The notes beneath the pieces are model-generated. The model ran no database searches, was not told where the DNA came from, and was given only the letters and a program-made list of their open reading frames with translations. Position numbers and translations under genes: made by a program. A stretch of DNA of 64,000 nt from assembly GCA_002914805.1 (NCBI GenBank), contig JXTB01000036.1:1-64000 (forward strand), given 5' to 3'. Numbering within the stretch: position 1 is the stretch's first letter; each line of letters begins with the position of its first letter. Positions 47,495 through 59,559 of the stretch are shown piece after piece. Source of the stretch: Parasponia andersonii. Lineage: Eukaryota; Streptophyta; Magnoliopsida; Rosales; Cannabaceae.

Positions 47495-47689
47495 NNNNNN
47501 NNNNNNNNNNNNNNNNNNNNNNNNNNNNNNNNNNNNNNNNNNNNNNNNNNNNNNNNNNNNNNNNNNNNNNNNNNNNNNNNNNNNNNNNNNNNNNNNNNNN
47601 NNNNNNNNNNNNNNNNNNNNNNNNNNNNNNNNNNNNNNNNNNNNNNNNNNNNNNNNNNNNNNNNNNNNNNNNNNNNNNNNNNNNNNNNN
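47495..47689. other. Assembly gap (195 N)
   Basis: The N run falls where gag and protease of Copia-1 would be expected. Translations through it are meaningless. Confidence 0.98.
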
Positions 47690-48830
47690 AAGGGCATAGG
47701 CGATGCCTACCTCAAGATCAATGATAGCTCCATGATCTTGAAAGATTGCTATTACGTACCAGAGTTTAGTTTAAATGCTCTTTCAGTATCGAAGATGTTT
47801 AAAGAAGGCTATCGCTTCGAGTTTGACAAGAAGGTGAAAGTCTTCTATAATAATCTATTGTACTGTGTAGGAGAAATGTAGAATGGACTTTATGTCCTAA
47901 CCCCAAAGTCACAAAGTACATCATCTTCAATCATGAGCATTACTACACTTCAAGAGATGGTGAATGACATCAGGAAGGAGCGCAACACCATCGATTGGCA
48001 CAAGCGACTTAGACACATGCCATGCTCAGAAATTCGCAGACTTATGGAGCTGGGTCACTTGCGTGAAGTAGACATCAGCAACGACATAGACTGTGAGGAT
48101 TGCAAGAAGCCTGTAAAGTACAAGCGTCCTCTTGCTACTCGTTATGAGAAAGCTGAGGCATGTTTAGAGTGCTTACATATGCATATCTATGAACTTATGG
48201 AGGTAGTTTCCTACAACAAGCATACATTGTTTATCACATTTGTTGATGAATATTCGGACTTCGGTCAAGTCTATTTTCTCAAGAGATACGATGAAGTCCC
48301 AGATGTTTTCCATGAGTTCAACAGAAAGGTACGAATGCAACATGACACCAAGGTAAGGAAGTTTAAGATTGAAGCCAAACATGAAGATGTGGATTCTCTT
48401 CGAGACCTGCTGAGGCAACACTAGCCAATCTTGCTATTCCTTATGAATATGCGACTATCTATGAGTATAGTCGTATAGGAGCTGCTGAAAGATACAACAT
48501 CATACTCAAGCAAACCATAGAGCTAATGTACAAGGAGTCGCTACTGTCCTATAGATACTGGAATTATGCTTTGAGGATAGCTTCGTACATCCTCAACTTC
48601 ATTCCATCAGATAGAGTTGCTTCGACACTTTTTCAGATGTGGATGGGCTATGTAGAGAGCTTAGAGCATCTAAAGGTATGGAGTTACGAAGTATACGTGT
48701 GTAAGAAAATGGAAGATGAAGTTGACAAGAATTCAGAAAAGTATTTTCTGCTTGGCTATCCAAAGGAAGAGAAGGGCTACATTCATTACAGATAATCTAC
48801 GAATACTACCTTCATCAGCAGAAGTGGAGA
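47690..48830 (+). pseudogene. Copia-1 GAG-pre-integrase and integrase, broken
   Basis: Frame 1 begins right after the gap (GIGDAYLKIND, DCYYVPEFSLNALSVSKM). After a TAG at about 47878-47880 it continues to 48421: WHKRLRHM and CEDCKK form the HHCC zinc finger, FVDEYSDFGQVYFLK the integrase core. A +1 shift at about 48421 leads to GAAERYN (the conserved E region), then SYRYWNYALRIASYILNFIPSDRV and the copia block KYFLLGYPKEEKGY near 48735-48785. A stop follows. The two catalytic aspartates are not seen at their usual places (YELMEV in place of a D..GP motif, and no SDRGGEY-type block). RT and RNase H are absent. It is not functional. Confidence 0.8.
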
Positions 48831-49005
48831 CTTTCTAGAGGATGAGAGAAAAGTCCGTCAAGAAAACAATGAAGAGAGAGCATATGATCTTCATTGCTTT
48901 TCTTAGTCATTAAGTTGTTAGTTGAACACTTAATTTTGCTTTTATTAATTTTGGTCATTTGGAACATTTTGAAATTTAAGTATGTTATTTTAGTAACTAC
49001 TTTTT

Positions 49006-49020
49006 AGACAAGTGGGAGAT
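49006..49020 (+). other. Polypurine tract of Copia-1
   Basis: AGACAAGTGGGAGAT directly before TATTGGG at 49021; the LTR start TG has changed to TA here. The AAGTGGGAGATTGTTGGG arrangement is typical of plant copia elements. Confidence 0.75.
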
Positions 49021-50824
49021 TATTGGGATTTTTTCCCTAAAAAGTAGATTTCGAATTCTACACTTTTGAGTATAAACAACTTGCTCTTATATGAAATTAT
49101 GATATTTGCTAGATTAAACTATCTTAGTTGAATAGTTTATTTATCTGAAAAAGATTCCATAACTTTATATATGTATAAAGAAACAAACATGATTAAGTGT
49201 TAATTATGGGGAGACTTGTTTCTTTATCTAAGTCTAAATGAAGTAGTTTACAATCTGTAAATAAAGATGGAATACTTTATTTACTATATGTTGTAGTGTT
49301 TGTCTATCTCAACGGGAATGATGTGTCTCAAATCATTGAAGTATCTGACTTCTAATAGAAACACTAATACAACATAAATAAGTTCTGTGTATTAAACTGG
49401 ACTAGGTAATATAAAGAATTGGAGTACCGTAACTTAATTTTTATATTATCACAGACTAGCTCTTAGCATATAAATCTTAATCCTTGATATTTGACTAGAC
49501 TTGCTTTCATGGGTTATAGCCTTTTGATTTATTAAAAGACTAACCTCTATGAAGTTAGAGGTGAACTCTGGTATATTGGAGATTATGGCTTATGAATTGA
49601 TGGGAACATCAAATAGTTAAGGACACTATACATTAATGCCACTTTAGGTTCTTTCAAGATTCAGGAATAATTATATCTAAGATCTTAGTATTTACTTTGT
49701 GAATTGGTTGATAATTTTGTCTAAATGGCCATTGAGAACAAAATTATCGACAACATTATTCCTTGATGGAAATATGGTAACTTAAAGGTAAATAGGTGTT
49801 GGAGGGATATTACGGTAATTTCACCTATCCAACTACAGCATTGTATATGGATTATATATGTGGTATAGAATATGCTAGATGGATCGGTTAATTAAGATTA
49901 GTTGATTAAATCTTTATAAAAAGCATGACATTTAATCTAAGAGTACAGTATTAGGCTTTTAGTGGAGTGTCCCCTTTACAAATAATATTTATATAAATAC
50001 CATAATAAGAGTTATTATGTATTTATCATATTATTGGAGCTTAGATTATTGGGATCCATTAGGTCCCTTGTCTAGCTCAATTAAGCTCAATAATTGGTTG
50101 GTGGTATTTGTGAAATAAGTTTCATGAAACTCTGTAAAATAATGATTCTACACAGAAGTTGGTACTTTTATAAATAAGTTTTATGAGTTTGACATATTTA
50201 TAAAAATACACCCAAAGCCCAAATTAGAGAACAAGCCCAATCCTAATTGGACTAGGGTCAACAGTTTTTGGTCCCATATATATAAGATATATGAGAGAAA
50301 AATCTATACAGTAACTCATAAGGAGTCACACGCATAAGACATAGGGAGAGGGAAAGAAAATTCGGCCAACCTAGGCTAAGTGAGAGTGAAAAAGGTTTTC
50401 AACAATCTCATAGTCTCATCTCACATCCTGGTATTCCATAAGATCAAGAAGGCGTTCTTAATCGTTCTCTAACGAAGGTTTCAACTTGGTGCCCACTCGC
50501 TTCATCAATTAAGAGCAAGAGTATAGACAAGAAGATCTAAGGTTGGAGGTTTGATCACCATCAATAAGGAGATTAAGGAGGAACACGTTACAAGACATAA
50601 ACCCTAATCTCATCTCTAGGGTTTTGTATCTAGATTTGATTTATGTTGTACATGATCCTATATATTATGTATATATATTATATGGTTATGAAAACTATTT
50701 TCATGTAAAAATTTTAAAACTTAAATCCGCTAATTTTTTCTACTGCGTTCATGATATGATCATGTATTTTTCCATATCTGCATACATGCATGAGTTTCCT
50801 AAGTGTTAGGTAAATTTACCAACA
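49021..50824 (+). repeat. 3' LTR of Copia-1
   Basis: 1804 bp ending ACCAACA. It carries a TATA-type CATATATATAAGATATATGAG near 50274 and a leader-like stretch after it. The same sequence occurs as a solo LTR at 51403-56587. Confidence 0.88.
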
Positions 50825-50829
50825 GTCAA

Positions 50830-51402
50830 TACTGTATTTATGTGACCAACCTCTTTCATTTTCTATTTTTTCTTTCTTTTTTTATTTTTTTAAATTTAAT
50901 TTAAGTTGCTACACCATCAAACTTATTTCTTTCTTATATGTATCAAGGATGTATTACCAATTTTTTTTCAATTCTCAACTCCACCCTTTCTCCCATATAT
51001 AAATAGTGCTCATCATAATTTCCAAATCAATCACGTGCTTATGGTATGAAAGGTAATAAAGATGGAATTTATTTAAAATATAGGCTAAGAATTTGGTTAA
51101 CAAAGAAAAGGTCATATGAGGCTTAAATTGGGAGATTAGGGATAAAATATGCAATAGTAGGCTCGAAAGGCTTAAACGGTTCAAAAAGGGCCTATATCAT
51201 TCCTGAGCTAGGTGTAGTCTTGGATTTTACTTCAAACAGTTTCAAACAAGTTTTAGAATTTATTGAGATCTAAATGATATACTTAGTTTACATAACCATG
51301 TATAAATTTCCAAATGGCTAAACATGCATGGTTATGTGCTCAAATAAGTGAAAAGATCGCAAGTAAAGCAAAACCATTGAAAGCAATCATATAGACTAAG
51401 TT
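50830..51402 (-). other. Athila-2 internal sequence between the two copia insertions
   Basis: About 570 bp with a T-rich run near 50860-50890 and no frame that I recognise. It ends with the target copy AAGTT at 51398-51402. Confidence 0.5.
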
Positions 51403-54400
51403 TATTGGGATATTTTTCCTAAAAAGTAGATTTCTAATTTTACCCTTTTAGTATAAATAACTTTCTCTATATTTGATTATGATATTTACTAGGTTAAACT
51501 GTCTCAGTTGAATGGTATATTGATCCGAAAAATATTCCATGGCTTTATTTATGTATAAAGAAACAAACATGATTAAGCGTTAATTATGAGGAGGCTTATT
51601 TCTTTTTCTGATTCTAAATTAATTAGTTTATAATCTATAAATAAATATGGAATACTTTATTTACTAAAGATTGTAGTGTTTATCTATTTCAATGGGAATG
51701 ATGTGTCTCAAATCATTGAAGTGTTTGACTTCTGATAGAAACACTAGTACAACATAAATAAGTTATGTGTATTGATCTAGACCAAGTAATATAAAGAATT
51801 AGAGTCCCATAACTCAATTCTTATATTACCACAAACTAGCTCTTAGCATGTTTAATCTTAATCCTTGATGTTTAACTAGACTTGCTTTCATTGGTTATAA
51901 CCTTTTGATTTATTAAAAGACTAGCCTCAGTGAAATTAGAGGTGAACGCTATCATATTGGAGGTTATATGTAATATCAAGTTTGTTATTTAGCCTAAAAT
52001 TTTACTATGTTTATTTAAATTATTTAATCACATAAATTAAATAGTTATATAATAACGAATTTTATGGAGATGGTTGCAGTAGAATACACACATAAAAGCC
52101 AAGTTTAACCACTGTGCCTAATAAAAGAAAAAGATATGCATTTCTAAATTTATACATATAATTATTGTTTAATGTTTTGAGTATTTGATTAATTAATTTT
52201 AATATTAACTTCTTAATATGTTAATTTAATAAGTAATATAAATTTTCTTTTTCAAATATATGATAATAGAATAATTAGTATATTTTTGTATTTAAGTTTG
52301 ACTAGATATATAATATGACATATATGACTACTACTATTATTAACATAGTATGGATTGAATTAATTATATTTACTATTGGACTCTAAATTTGGTCCAATAG
52401 GAGAATCCAAATTGAAGTTGTTAATATGACTTGTTTGTATTTGGATTCTAAATGTTTTAGTCCAATAAACACTTATCCTGATACAATAAAGCCCAAATTA
52501 AAATTTCTAATAATTCTAGCCCAAATTATAGATTAAGTATTACATATATATTTGATTTAATAAAGTAACTTTAAAAAAAAAAAGAAAATAGAAAAAATAG
52601 AGAAAAGAAAATAATAATTCACAACCTTTGCTAAGTTGGCAATAAATTATTAGAACTACTTTTATCATTTGTATACTATTACATTGTTAATGATAGAGTT
52701 AGCAAAATATGTTATGAGTCTAAATCCCACTAGCTACTAAAGCAAAAGAAATTAATTAATAATATTAGAAAACAAAATAAATTTAGAAAAGTGTAAAGAT
52801 GGTATGGTTTAGTACATTAACTATTTGAAATGTACATTTATTTTATTGATTAAATAGATACTAAATATAAAGATGATGTTATCTACATATTCTGTATCCA
52901 CATGTTGTTATTAAATATTATACTACTTTTATAAGTGGAAGAACATAGTCAAAATTAATTAATTTCATGATCAAAAGATAAAAAATAAAAAAAGAGACTA
53001 AAGTTAAGTAAGTGGTGTAATTATTATTAACTTTAATATATATATGTATATATATATATATATATTAAGTATATTTTATGTTCACAATAAGTCTATAAAT
53101 ATGGCACTATCTTATAACCACAATCTATTTTCCTCCTATATTTCTCTCTACCTCTCTTTCTCTCATAATTATGGTAATCTATAAAGATTTCAAGAAGTTC
53201 TCTAAAGCTTTCTTCAAGATTCAAGAAAAAGATAATTCTTAGAACTCTTAGTCTTTCAACATTAGTATATTTTACTACACTTAGGTTCAAATTCAATCTA
53301 TGATATTTAGAGTTAAAAATTTTGTTAAGGTCTAAAATTTTTACGAGAAGTCTTTCTATATGCCTAATTAATTTATGGAAAGTTTTATATTTAGATCTTA
53401 CTCCTATGATTTTATAGAATTCTTTTTATATAAATTAGTTGTCAGCTAAGAAAAGCTAAAAATAAATTTTATCGAGTTTGTTCTATGATTTTAAAGGGTA
53501 AACGTTTTTGATTTGAGTTGAAAATTTTAAAAACATATTCATATATATATATATATATATTAACTCATATTTCATGATTTTATTTCTAATCATTATTAAA
53601 TTTTCTTTACATATTGTCTTTGTAACCGATAAATCTGATATTTTTATTTAGCTAAGATAATATTAATAAAATCTTATCCTATTGATTTTATTTAGGCTAA
53701 AAAATTTTATTAGACATTAATATATATGTCATAAGAGGCTCAAATATTTTTAGAATTTTTGGAAATATTTATAATTAATTATGATTTTCCAAATAGCATA
53801 TGATTTTGTACGTTAAGTGTTATCATGAATCTTAAGATATAATTTTAAGAATTATATGTACTATGTAATAGTATAATTTTGAATCCCTAATTTTTATCTA
53901 TGTGTAAAAATGTGTCAGAGATGTTCTCTTAAAATATCAAGATTTTTGAATATATAAAAATAATTCTACAAAATTCAAGAATGGTTTGGTGCTTTAATAG
54001 TTTTTATCAAATTTCAATTTATAGAATAAAAATTAGCAAGAGCATGTCAAAACTTATTAAAAAAAATTTTAAATAATTTTCTATAAATTTATTTTTATGT
54101 TATGATATTATCTGTAAAGTTTCAAAGTAAATGGAGTTTTGTACTAGAATCTAAAATTCTTTAAGTATGCATTGCTTGTCGAAATTTTTACAATTTTTAA
54201 TTATATATGTTATGAAACATGATTTTATAGTTGTATGATATGAGTATTTTTTTAAATATATATAAATATGTTTCTAGTAGCACATATTAATATATGTAAT
54301 GAATATTGTTGCATGAACATTAATCAAAAAGAATAAAAAGAGGCATGTGGTTACAACAAGGTCGAGTGTGTGGAATTTCACTACAAGTATAAATAAAATT

Positions 54401-56587
54401 TTGTAAGGTTCTAAGGTAAGTAAATCTCATCCTATATATTTATATGAAAAGTTATGTGTTATTTGTGATATAATTGTGATTATACTAATATGTTGTTATA
54501 TATTCTACAATAATAGTTGTATTAAGTATGTAAATATGTCATGAACATGTGTATACATAATTGTACGATAACAATTATGATTTTCAAAAAAATTAATTTT
54601 TTTAAAAATACTATGTATCCAAAACTATGTTTGAAGAAAAATATTATTTTTAAGTATATGTTAAGTTCTTAAAAGGAGTGCAGGTAATTGACTGATTTAC
54701 CCATAGTCATTATGTTAATAATGAAAGTTTAAACTACGATGCTAGTCATTGCAATACGAGAGCTATATGAGATCTGAATATCTATAGAGTTACATATACT
54801 TGTCATGACACTATTTTTATAGTCCATCACTTCTGATAGATTTGGCATTATACTATATTGAGCTCAAATATGAAAAGGTTATGAAGTGAAAATATTTATG
54901 AACAAGATATTTCAAAAAAAAGGAGATACATAGTTATGATTCTAAAAGTGTACTATTTATGTGACATGATATTCATTATATATATGAGATTTACTTACTG
55001 AACACAAGCTCATTCTATTCATTTAAATTTTCTAGATGAACAATAATTTCTACTGGAAGTTGGTTGGTCGTGGCAAAATCCCAAATAGCAATAAAATATT
55101 TTAAACAATTTTATGTTCTTACTTTCAAGTATTTAATTATTTGACCAAAATTGAGTGTGGTTTTATCTTTATGAAGTGTATGAATTTAATTTCTATTTTG
55201 AAACTTAATTTCAATTATGAATTAAAATAAATCTTCATTAAAAAGTATTTCTTTAATTTAATTACGAATAGTAACAATTAAAAGAAAATGAAATTTTCAA
55301 AAAAATAATTGACCAATCTTTCACTTTAACCTTATAAGACAAAACTATAAATTGATATTTCTTTTTGATCTTGATTTATATAATGTTACATTATGGCTTA
55401 TGAATTGATAGGAACACTAAATATTTAAGGACATTATACATTAATACCACTAACGTCTTTCAAGATTCATAATTAAATCTAAGATCTTAGTATTCACTTT
55501 ATGAATTGGTTGATAATTTTGTTACTAAATGGCCATTGAAAATAAAATTTTTGACAACATTATTTTTTGATAGAAATATGATAACTTAAAGGTAAATGTG
55601 TGTTGGAAAGATATTACGGTAATTTCACCTATCCAACAGGGATTTTACATGTGGTATAGAATATGCTAGATGAATCGGTTACTTAAGGTTAGTTTGTTAA
55701 ATCTCTATAAAAGATATAATATTTAATCTAAAAGTGCAATATTGGGCCTTTAGTAGAGTGTCCCATTTACTAATAGTATTTATATAAGTACCATAATAAG
55801 AGTTATTATATATTTATTATACTATTAGAGCTTAGATTATTTAGATCCATTAGGTCCCTTGTCTAACTCAACAAAGCTTATTAATTGGTTGGTGGTATTT
55901 GTAAAATTAGTTTCATGACACTGTATAAAATAATGATTCCACATAAAAGTTAGTATTTTTATAAATAAGTTTCATGAGTTGGACATATTTATAAAAATAC
56001 ACCTATAGCCCAAATTGGAGAACAAACCTAATCCTAGTTAGACTGGGGTCACCAGTTTTGGGCCGCATATATATAAGATATATGAGAAAAAAAACTGTAC
56101 AGTAACACTAGAGGTGCTACATGTGAAACAGAGGAAGAGAGAAAGAGAGAAAAAGTTTCCTATAATCTCACGGTCTCATCTCAGGTCTAGGTATTCCAAA
56201 AGATCAAGGAGGTGTCCTTGATCATTCTCCAACCTAGGATACAACTTAGTGCCTATTAGCATTATCAACCAAAAGCAAGAGCATAGACAAGAAGATCTAG
56301 GGTTAGAGATTTGATCCCTATCTACAAAGAGATCAAGGAGGAGCATGCTACAAGAGGTAAACCCTAATCTCATCTCTAAGGTTTATATAACTAGATTTAA
56401 TTTATATTATATATGATCATGTATATGATATATGCATGTTTTATGGTTATGAAAATTATTTTCAGATAAAAATTCTAAAATCTAAATTCGCTAACTTTTC
56501 CATTGAATTTATGATGTGAATGTATATTTTTCCATGGTTTTGTATGCATATATGATTTTTCCTATGTGTTAGGTCGAAATACCAACA
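51403..56587 (+). mobile_element. Copia-1-family solo LTR, split by a Tekay-like solo LTR
   Basis: The left part 51403-51968 and right part 55396-56587 together (about 1758 bp) align with 49021-50824. It starts TATTGGGAT and ends ATACCAACA. Target copies AAGTT at 51398-51402 and 56588-56592 are perfect. Absence of internal sequence means the element was reduced to one LTR by recombination. Its leader part has GGTTTTTCC-free but conserved ATATATAAGATATATGAG near 56068, as in the other copy. Confidence 0.88.
51969..55390 (+). mobile_element. Solo LTR of a Tekay/Del-like gypsy element (3.4 kb)
   Basis: It starts TGTAATATC and ends ATGTTACA, TG...CA with inverted TGTAA/TTACA ends. It interrupts the copia LTR at a point where the other LTR copies read GGAGGTTATGGCTTATG. 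Target copies are TTATA (51964-51968) and TTATG (55391-55395), so the left copy has one change. No ORF is recognisable. The class is inferred from size, from the ends (which resemble those of 59560-63341) and from a TAAGTAAATCTC-type region near 54417. The orientation is inferred. Confidence 0.7.
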
Positions 56588-56592
56588 AAGTT

Positions 56593-57640
56593 AACATTTA
56601 TCACTTTCTCAAAGCTATGTTCATTTTAATCATATTCTTATTATTGGCCCTAGACAAGCAAACTAAACCAATACTTGAAAATAAGTTTTTTTTAACTCCT
56701 TACCTCTAAAATTAAAATTAAGGTAGAAGAAAAACTCCCTTAGAATTCTACACAAAGATAGAGGTTTTTCATTAATTATTGAAGTCTATGTTGTCGACCT
56801 CCAGATTGGTGTAAGAACCTCTGAATAACACCAAAAATTGGTTTACAGTACCAAAGATAGGTGTAACAATGGGATTATAATTTGTAATGGAAAATGATGA
56901 TAAAGAAGAGAAACAACACAATTTTTATAATGGTTCTGCCAAAATTTATACAGCCTACATCCACTTTAGTCAATATTATTAAGAGAAGAATTTATAAGAG
57001 TTTGTATATAAGTATGGTCTAAAAGCTTCAGATCCTCCCTTTCTTCTTTATTTCAAAATTTGTATATAATGCATGCATGGGTTATTGTAACTACGCATTT
57101 TACTGTAGTAAAGTAGGTGGCAATAGTTGAGGATGAGATGATGTTGTCAGGGCAGAGTGGTTGAGTTTATCTCCCACTTGTTCCCACTTGTCTTGTTAAA
57201 AAAGTCACGTTGACTAAATAGCTCGTTCAATAATTAAAGTAATTTAGGCTTCAAGTTGGCTAGGTCATTGTAAGGGGTAACGAGCTTCTCTTCCACTATG
57301 CAATATCTCGAGTGTTATAGCTCATATTTGGTATTTCATCCTTAATGTGCAAGTAGGTACAAATCTTTTTATTCCACAACTGGTCATTGATAACTTGCTT
57401 CTGCAATCAATACACTATGCATATATAGTCTATTAATGAGCTTATAACGAGCTGTTAGTTGGTTTTGTAGTACTGCTCATTATATATATACTATCATTAT
57501 ACATTGCCTATATGCTCCATTAAGAGCTACATGCTACGAGTTAATTGTGCTAACAAAAATTTACATATAAGACCTTCTAAGAAGTACTTAATTTATAGTC
57601 TCCAGCCAGATTCTTCAACAACTTATTCATGGTATTCTCA
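56593..57640 (-). other. Athila-2 internal remnant with an unclassified stretch
   Basis: About 1 kb without a clear gene. 56800-57560 contains GGTTCTGCC and CAGCCTACATCCACTTT, words often met in plant LTR-type insertions. Its ends and class could not be fixed, so this may be another small insertion in the lost pol region. Confidence 0.35.
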
Positions 57641-58927
57641 TAAGCATCACCCATGTATACATATCAGCATTGAGAGGGTAAGGGTTTAAGCTTAAGTATT
57701 AGAGGCTTCCAGATGGACAATAATGGTCTAAGAAATTCCTCCCCAAATTCTTAAATTTTGGCTTTCTCCTATAAATATAACTTAAAAAAACTATCAAGTA
57801 ATGTGTATCCTTCATAGTTTCTCTCTTTTTAACTTTTATTGTCTCAGAATAAACTATCCAAGCTTTTAGTGGTGCTTTTAGATGCTCGGCTTTGAAGGAT
57901 TTAGCTAATTTTGGTTACAATAATGTTGAAAGTATTTCCTTAATGTCTATAGTGGTGTTTTTAAGTTGCTCCAAATTATCCTCATCTACTTCACTTAGAA
58001 ATATTGAATGTAAAAAGTAGTGAAAGCTTCTCTTTCTATAGATTCTTAGGAATCTTTCTTTGGCTCATTGAATTGTTCACCACTCTGCGGTGTAATCTCC
58101 ATCTCTTCATTATTTGAGTTGGTAGGCTTAATGTTGTATATCAAGGATTCTTGCAGACTTTCTGATAAGAGAGTTATTAATTGACTAATTTGCATGTCAA
58201 GGTTTCGGGATAATGCATTCTGATCTTGTGAAATTTTCTCTATATTTATCATAAATTTAGATGTTGCTTGAGCAAGTTGGGCAAAAGCATCTTCTAGTGA
58301 CACCTTCTTCTCTTCTTATTGTTGAAATCCTAGTAAAAGATTCACCATGTTTTGATTGTGGCTTCGTGAGAAATCTGAATAATTTTGCCACCCTGAATTA
58401 TATGTATCGGGATACGGGTTGTGTTGTTGTTAGAAGTTGGACACATAGTTTGTCTATTCAGTGGTGTACAATGTAAACGAACTTCTAACTCGGAAATTAG
58501 CTCTCATATGGTCCTCTCCACATAATTCGTACTCTTGGTTTAGAGTGTGAATAGTGTTTGTTCTCCAATCATCCAATTGCCTCGACAAGGTAGCTACTTA
58601 GGTAGGCAAGGCTGCAATGGCATCAGTTTCATAGATTTTGATGGCTCTTTCTAGCATGAAATATTCTATTGGTTTTTGATAATGGTAAGCCATCAATTCT
58701 ATCAACTCGTATGCTTCATCAGCTATTTCTCTATACAGAGATCCATCAGCCGCTTCATCAACCATACTCTTAGACATGTAATTCAATTCCTTGTAGAATG
58801 TTTGAACTTGTAACCATCTTAGCATTCTATTATATGGTCCCCATATTAACATCTCCTTATACCTTGCCAAGTCTTCTAATAAAGACTTTGTATCATATTG
58901 GACAAAGGTACAAATGTTATTCCACAT
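57600..58927 (-). pseudogene. Athila-2 gag and start of pol, broken
   Basis: On minus: 58927-58598 is a gag core fragment (FVQYDTKSLLEDLARYKEML, FYKELNYMSKSMVDEAADGSL; compare FYNGLNAHTRSMVDA in Athila-1). 58303-58046 is a C-terminal gag fragment with QNALSRNLDMQISQL. Further, about 57700-57630 reads LILKLKPLP, a stop, then YVYMGDAYENT, which matches the protease-RT lead-in of Athila-1 (VELKPLPSHLKYAYLGD). The protease domain is missing between them. Many stops occur. So gag and pol are joined by an internal deletion and then truncated. Confidence 0.7.
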
Positions 58928-59061
58928 CTTAGACTTTTTTTAGCACCTACAATGAAAACCTAGAAAACATGTATTAGAGACAACATAAATAAAAGAAACA
59001 AAAATAAACATTCAAATTCAAATTAATGTTATTTGATATTGATATTAGTAAAAACAAATAG

Positions 59062-59081
59062 TCCCCAGCAACAGCACCAAA
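59062..59081 (-). other. Primer-binding site of Athila-2
   Basis: On minus TTTGGTGCTGTTGCTGGGGA, the Athila primer site with a few transitions. It stands eight bases from the LTR start at 59089, which fixes the minus orientation. Confidence 0.8.
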
Positions 59082-59088
59082 AATTTAT

Positions 59089-59559
59089 TGTGAAAATAAT
59101 GAATGCAAGTCCATGTATCAGTAACAAGCAATAAAGAGTAAGTATAAGTATCATTCTTATGAGGACTGTGCTTATTAAGTACCAAAATTATTTAATTCTA
59201 ATTTCTTTGGAAGAAAATTACCAAAAAATAAATTAATGAACAAATTAAAAAGAAAGGAAAGATAAATTCAAATAAATAGGATAATCAAATAGCTAAAGAC
59301 CTAGGATTTTCGATACACCTAGATTAATGTGTCTAAATTATCCAATTCAATAAATTAATGTATATTTCCTATGCTAACAGTGACTTTTTCTATTACATCT
59401 ATTAATCTTTCTCATAAATTAAAAGACATGTTTCAATAGATAAGTTTAAACATTTCTGTGTAAACTATGAACTTATCAAAACACATTAAGTACAAGAAAT
59501 TTATAATACTATACAAGCCTTATAGTTATCTCTGTCCTATGAAAATCTCATGTTATATT
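59089..59559 (-). repeat. 5' LTR of Athila-2, cut by the Tekay-like LTR
   Basis: 471 bp that align with 39289 onward (TGTGAAAATAATGAATGCAAG...). At 59559 the match ends (CATGTTATATT) and the Tekay-like LTR begins; the intact copy continues with AATCATTGAC at 39780. The remainder of this LTR lies beyond the window. Confidence 0.85.

Larger units (their letters stand above)
42804..50824 (+). mobile_element. Ty1/copia element (Copia-1), plus strand, internally deleted
   Basis: Perfect 5-bp target copies GTCAA at 42799-42803 and 50825-50829. The left LTR starts TGTTGGGAT at 42804 but matches the right LTR (49021-50824) only to about 43947. The right one is followed by ACCAACA. Internal sequence carries only the protease end, the GAG-pre-integrase and integrase regions (47690-48800), then directly the polypurine tract. 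gag and most of protease are under the 195-N gap or deleted. Reverse transcriptase and RNase H are missing. Integrase lying before the 3' end with no RT after it means a large deletion; copia order is integrase then RT. Confidence 0.85.
39289..59559 (-). mobile_element. Second Athila element (Athila-2), minus strand, heavily nested
   Basis: Left (3') LTR at 39289-42233, polypurine tract at 42234-42248 (minus: AAGTTTAGGGGTATT), gag remnants at 58927-58046, primer site at 59062-59081 and a right (5') LTR starting at 59089. It lies on minus. The first ~485 bp of both LTRs align from 39289 and 59089. The right LTR is interrupted at 59559 by the Tekay-like LTR. Its own internal region is cut by a copia element (42804-50824) and a copia solo LTR (51403-56587). 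pol is nearly all absent. The outer end is not visible, so the target duplication is unknown. Confidence 0.8.
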
